Origin: Palauibacter sp022826685
Lineage (GTDB): Bacteria; Gemmatimonadota; Gemmatimonadetes; Palauibacterales; Palauibacteraceae
NCBI RefSeq assembly: GCF_965221685.1
Contig: NZ_OZ244907.1
Strand: one strand, 5' to 3'
DNA: 64,000 nucleotides
This document shows positions 61,916 through 64,000 of this stretch, piece by piece. The notes beneath the pieces were generated by a model. That model did not search any database. It was not told the origin of the DNA and saw only the letters and a program-made list of their open reading frames with translations. The position numbers and the translations under genes are program-made. Every line of letters starts with the position of its first letter. Position 1 is the first letter of the stretch.

Positions 61916-62199
61916 GCACCGGCATCCGGGGGAGGGCTACCCGCTTCCAAGCCCCGGATTCCAGCGCTAAGCCGCGAGGGGGAGTCGACGGCCTCCTCGG
62001 GGTTCAGCTTCCCGGTGAGGTCACGGTTGGCAACAGAAGAAGATTCTCCCCCTCGTTCAGGTGCTCTCACGCGGGCGCCTCAGCCCGACCGCGATCCGGG
62101 GTCGAAGCGTTCGCCGACGGCCGGGATGGTGCGAGACAATCCGTTCCGGAAGAAGTCCGCGGGAACGTCTTCAGGCGCTCCGCGGTTCTCGTGCGGGAG
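61916..62199. other. convergent gap with a half copy of the palindrome family
   Basis: 284 bases without a supported gene, between the VOC and acyl-CoA synthetase stops. CCGCGGGAACGTC (62157-62169) is a half copy of the dispersed palindrome, framed by short GAAGA/TCTTC arms. A minus frame in 61837-62070 stays open but overlaps the VOC gene and resembles no known protein. Confidence 0.5.
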
Positions 62200-63834
62200 T
62201 CAGTTGATGCGCTTGTCGCGGCCGGTCCATTCGCGGTCGCGGAGGATGTACTTCTGGACCTTGCCGGTGGAGGTCTTGGGGAGGGGGCCGAAGTCGATCG
62301 CGTCGGGGCACTTGAAGTGGGCGATCCGGTCTCGGCAGAAGTCGATGATCTCCTGATCCGTGGCCTCGGCATCCGGCTTCAGCGTGACGAAGGCCTTGGG
62401 GCGTTCGCCCCATTCGTCGTGGGGGATCGCGATGACGGCGCACTCGAGCACGGCGGGGTGGCGGGCGACCGTCTGCTCGACTTCGATCGTGGAGATGTTC
62501 TCGCCTCCCGAGATGATGATGTCCTTGGCCCGGTCCCGGAGTTCGACGTAGCCGTCGGGGTGCCACACGGCGAGGTCCCCCGAGTGGAACCAGCCGCCGC
62601 GGAACGCCTCATCCGTGGCCTCGGGCTGCGCATAGTAGCCCTTCATGACGATGTTCCCGCGCATCACGACTTCGCCCATCGTCGCGCCGTCCCGCGGCAC
62701 GTCGCTGCCCTCCTCGTCGACCACGCGCATGAGGTCGGAGGTAACGAAGCCCTGGCCCTGCCGGGCGAGCAGCCGGGCCTGTTCGGCGCGCGGGCGCCCG
62801 TCCCAGTCGGCGTGCCAGGCGCAGGTGGCGGTGGGGCCGTACGTCTCCGTGAGACCGTAAGCGTGGATCGGGTGGAAGTTCAGCGCCTTCAACTGCTCCA
62901 GCAGCGTCGGCGAGGGCGGCGCCCCGGCGATCATCGTCCGCACCGTGTGCTCCAGCGGCCGGGCAGCCGGATCGTTGACGAGCATGATCTGCACGGTCGG
63001 CGCGCCGCAGTAGTGCGTGACGCCCTCCGACTCGATCAGCGCCCAGATGCGGGCCGGATCGACGTCTCTCAGGCATACGTGCGTGCCTCCGATGGCGGTC
63101 ACCGCCCACGTGAAGCACCACCCGTTGCAGTGGAACATCGGGAGAGTCCACAGATAGACGGCGCCGGGCGTCATCTCCATCTCGATGAGTTCACCGATGG
63201 CGTTCAGGTACGCGCCGCGGTGCGTGTACACGACGCCCTTGGGGCGGCCCGTCGTCCCCGACGTGTAGTTCATCGAGATCGGGGCTTCCTCGTCCGCCGG
63301 GCCGGCCGCGAGCGGGGGCGGCTCGCCGGTGCCGGTGGCGAAGTCGCTGGCGGAGTCGCCGGCCGAATCGGCGGCGGAAGCGAGGAACGCCTCGTAGGGG
63401 TCGCTGGGCGCCCCGGTATCGTCGATCCGCACCACCGTCACGCCGCCGCCGCGCAGCGCCTCATCGTCGATGAGGCCCTCGAGAGCCCGGTCGACGAACA
63501 GGTAACGCGCGCCGCTGTGCTCCAGGATGTAGGCGATCTCGCCCGCCCCGAGCCGGGTGTTGATGGCGACGAGCACCCCGCCCGCGGCCGGCACCCCGTA
63601 GTGCGCCTCGAGCAGGGGCGGCGTGTTCGGCGACAGGAAGGCCACCCGCTCCCCCGGCGCGAGCCCGGCCTGGAGCAGCCCCGCCGCCAGCCGCCGCACG
63701 CGAAGCTCGAACTCGCGGTAGGAGTAGCTCCGGTCGCCGTGCACGACCGCGGCCTTGTCGGGGTACACGAATGCGCTCCGCCGCAGGAATTCGAGCGGCG
63801 TGAGTTCGGTCCGGTACGGGCTCCGCTCGCTCAC
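62200..63834 (-). CDS. acyl-CoA synthetase (AMP-forming)
   Basis: 544-residue ANL-family fatty/aryl acid-CoA ligase. P-loop MNYTSGTTGRPKGV, acyl-binding LPMFHCNGW, the A5 motif YGLTETYGP, the A7 region WFHSGDLAV, DRAKDIIISGGENIS and the catalytic Lys in PKTSTGKVQKY. GTG start at 63834 with GGGCGGGA upstream. Closest in style to medium-chain or propionate/aryl-CoA ligases (DitJ-like). An insert rich in Asp, Ser and Ala sits near residues 155-180. Probably follows the partial gene at the window end. Confidence 0.9.
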   Translation of the reverse strand: MSERSPYRTELTPLEFLRRSAFVYPDKAAVVHGDRSYSYREFELRVRRLAAGLLQAGLAPGERVAFLSPNTPPLLEAHYGVPAAGGVLVAINTRLGAGEIAYILEHSGARYLFVDRALEGLIDDEALRGGGVTVVRIDDTGAPSDPYEAFLASAADSAGDSASDFATGTGEPPPLAAGPADEEAPISMNYTSGTTGRPKGVVYTHRGAYLNAIGELIEMEMTPGAVYLWTLPMFHCNGWCFTWAVTAIGGTHVCLRDVDPARIWALIESEGVTHYCGAPTVQIMLVNDPAARPLEHTVRTMIAGAPPSPTLLEQLKALNFHPIHAYGLTETYGPTATCAWHADWDGRPRAEQARLLARQGQGFVTSDLMRVVDEEGSDVPRDGATMGEVVMRGNIVMKGYYAQPEATDEAFRGGWFHSGDLAVWHPDGYVELRDRAKDIIISGGENISTIEVEQTVARHPAVLECAVIAIPHDEWGERPKAFVTLKPDAEATDQEIIDFCRDRIAHFKCPDAIDFGPLPKTSTGKVQKYILRDREWTGRDKRIN

Positions 63835-63880
63835 TGCGGTCCCGCCCCGCGCGCGTCAGTCGCTGGCGGCGTCCTGCCGC

Positions 63881-64000
63881 TCACTCGCCACCCGCGCCGC
63901 CGGCCTCCGACAGCAGCCGCCGGTACACGTCCCGCGCCTCGTTGAACTGGGCATAGACGTGATCCTGCTCTGCCTGCGTCCGCCAACCGGGCCACTCCCG
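63881..64000 (-). CDS. C-terminal end of a gene running off the window
   Basis: The minus frame is open from the window edge to TGA 63883-63881 and reads REWPGWRTQAEQDHVYAQF then NEARDVYRRLLSEAGGAGGE. Charged, helical and without recognised motif. It ends 46 bases before the acyl-CoA synthetase start, so the two may be co-transcribed. Family unknown. Confidence 0.5.
   Translation of the reverse strand, partial: REWPGWRTQAEQDHVYAQFNEARDVYRRLLSEAGGAGGE

Noticed and set aside
61837..62070. Small minus-strand protein overlapping the VOC gene end
   Set aside because: No homology, no ribosome site, and heavy overlap with an established CDS.

Overview
The window is GC-rich, densely coding bacterial DNA with no rRNA, tRNA, CRISPR array, phage or transposase that I could recognise. 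Many products carry Sec, Tat or lipoprotein signals. There are a TonB-plug protein, a TRAP/TAXI transporter, beta-propeller lipoproteins, Ig-like plus leucine-rich-repeat (LRR) lipoproteins, DUF1592/DUF1552 proteins and two type II toxin-antitoxin (TA) pairs. This combination suggests a Gram-negative, aerobic, peptide- and organic-acid-using heterotroph. Gemmatimonadota (or a close relative) is my best guess, but that is inference from gene style, not from a marker gene.

Layout. 0.1-2.8 kb: two tandem paralogous beta-propeller proteins, the first with a C-terminal frameshift. 2.8-6.2 kb: DUF2569 and DinB genes, then divergent feoA/feoB with two Fur-like boxes between them. 6.2-10.9 kb: a 1557-residue Big2/LRR/metalloprotease lipoprotein. 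10.9-17 kb: a membrane protein, a lipoprotein SurE, a deoxyhypusine-synthase-like enzyme, a Tat amidase and a beta-lactamase-fold hydrolase. 17-22.5 kb: a FitAB/VapBC pair, a CocE-type esterase, a propeller lipoprotein, an atypical DapB and a second TA pair, with GACGTTCCCGCGGGAACGTC-type palindromes in the gaps. 22.6-32 kb: Ntn asparaginase, aldo/keto reductase, class III aminotransferase, TonB-plug protein, an operon of amidase, acyl-CoA thioesterase and NHL lipoprotein, and a creatininase-like protein. 32-42 kb: a propeller-amidohydrolase, ppsR/ppsA, an amino-acid permease and an AKR-RidA fusion. 42-50 kb: a membrane-anchored lactate-dehydrogenase-type enzyme, a DUF1592/DUF1552/ankyrin operon and a GYD protein. 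50-59.8 kb: one leftward seven-gene operon (diheme NorC-like cytochrome, heme-copper oxidase, acetoacetyl-CoA synthetase, P1 peptidase, sodium symporter, TAXI receptor, TRAP permease). 60-62.2 kb: a decaying patch with an AbrB antitoxin, a gutted PIN toxin, a metB fragment and a lipoprotein VOC protein. 62.2-64 kb: an acyl-CoA synthetase and a cut-off gene.

Themes. Translational coupling is pervasive: ATGA, GTGA, TTGA and possible CTGA overlaps link many gene pairs, and several starts are not ATG. Peptide and amide catabolism recurs (two amidases, P1 peptidase, asparaginase, CocE, creatininase fold, amidohydrolase, metalloprotease), alongside uptake systems and pyruvate/PEP/acetoacetate metabolism. 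The strongest oddities are the heme-copper oxidase with a Met where a heme-ligand His is expected, the dispersed palindrome family, the AKR-RidA and membrane-LldD fusions, the DapB lacking its catalytic His pair, and the relics of LRR and PIN genes.
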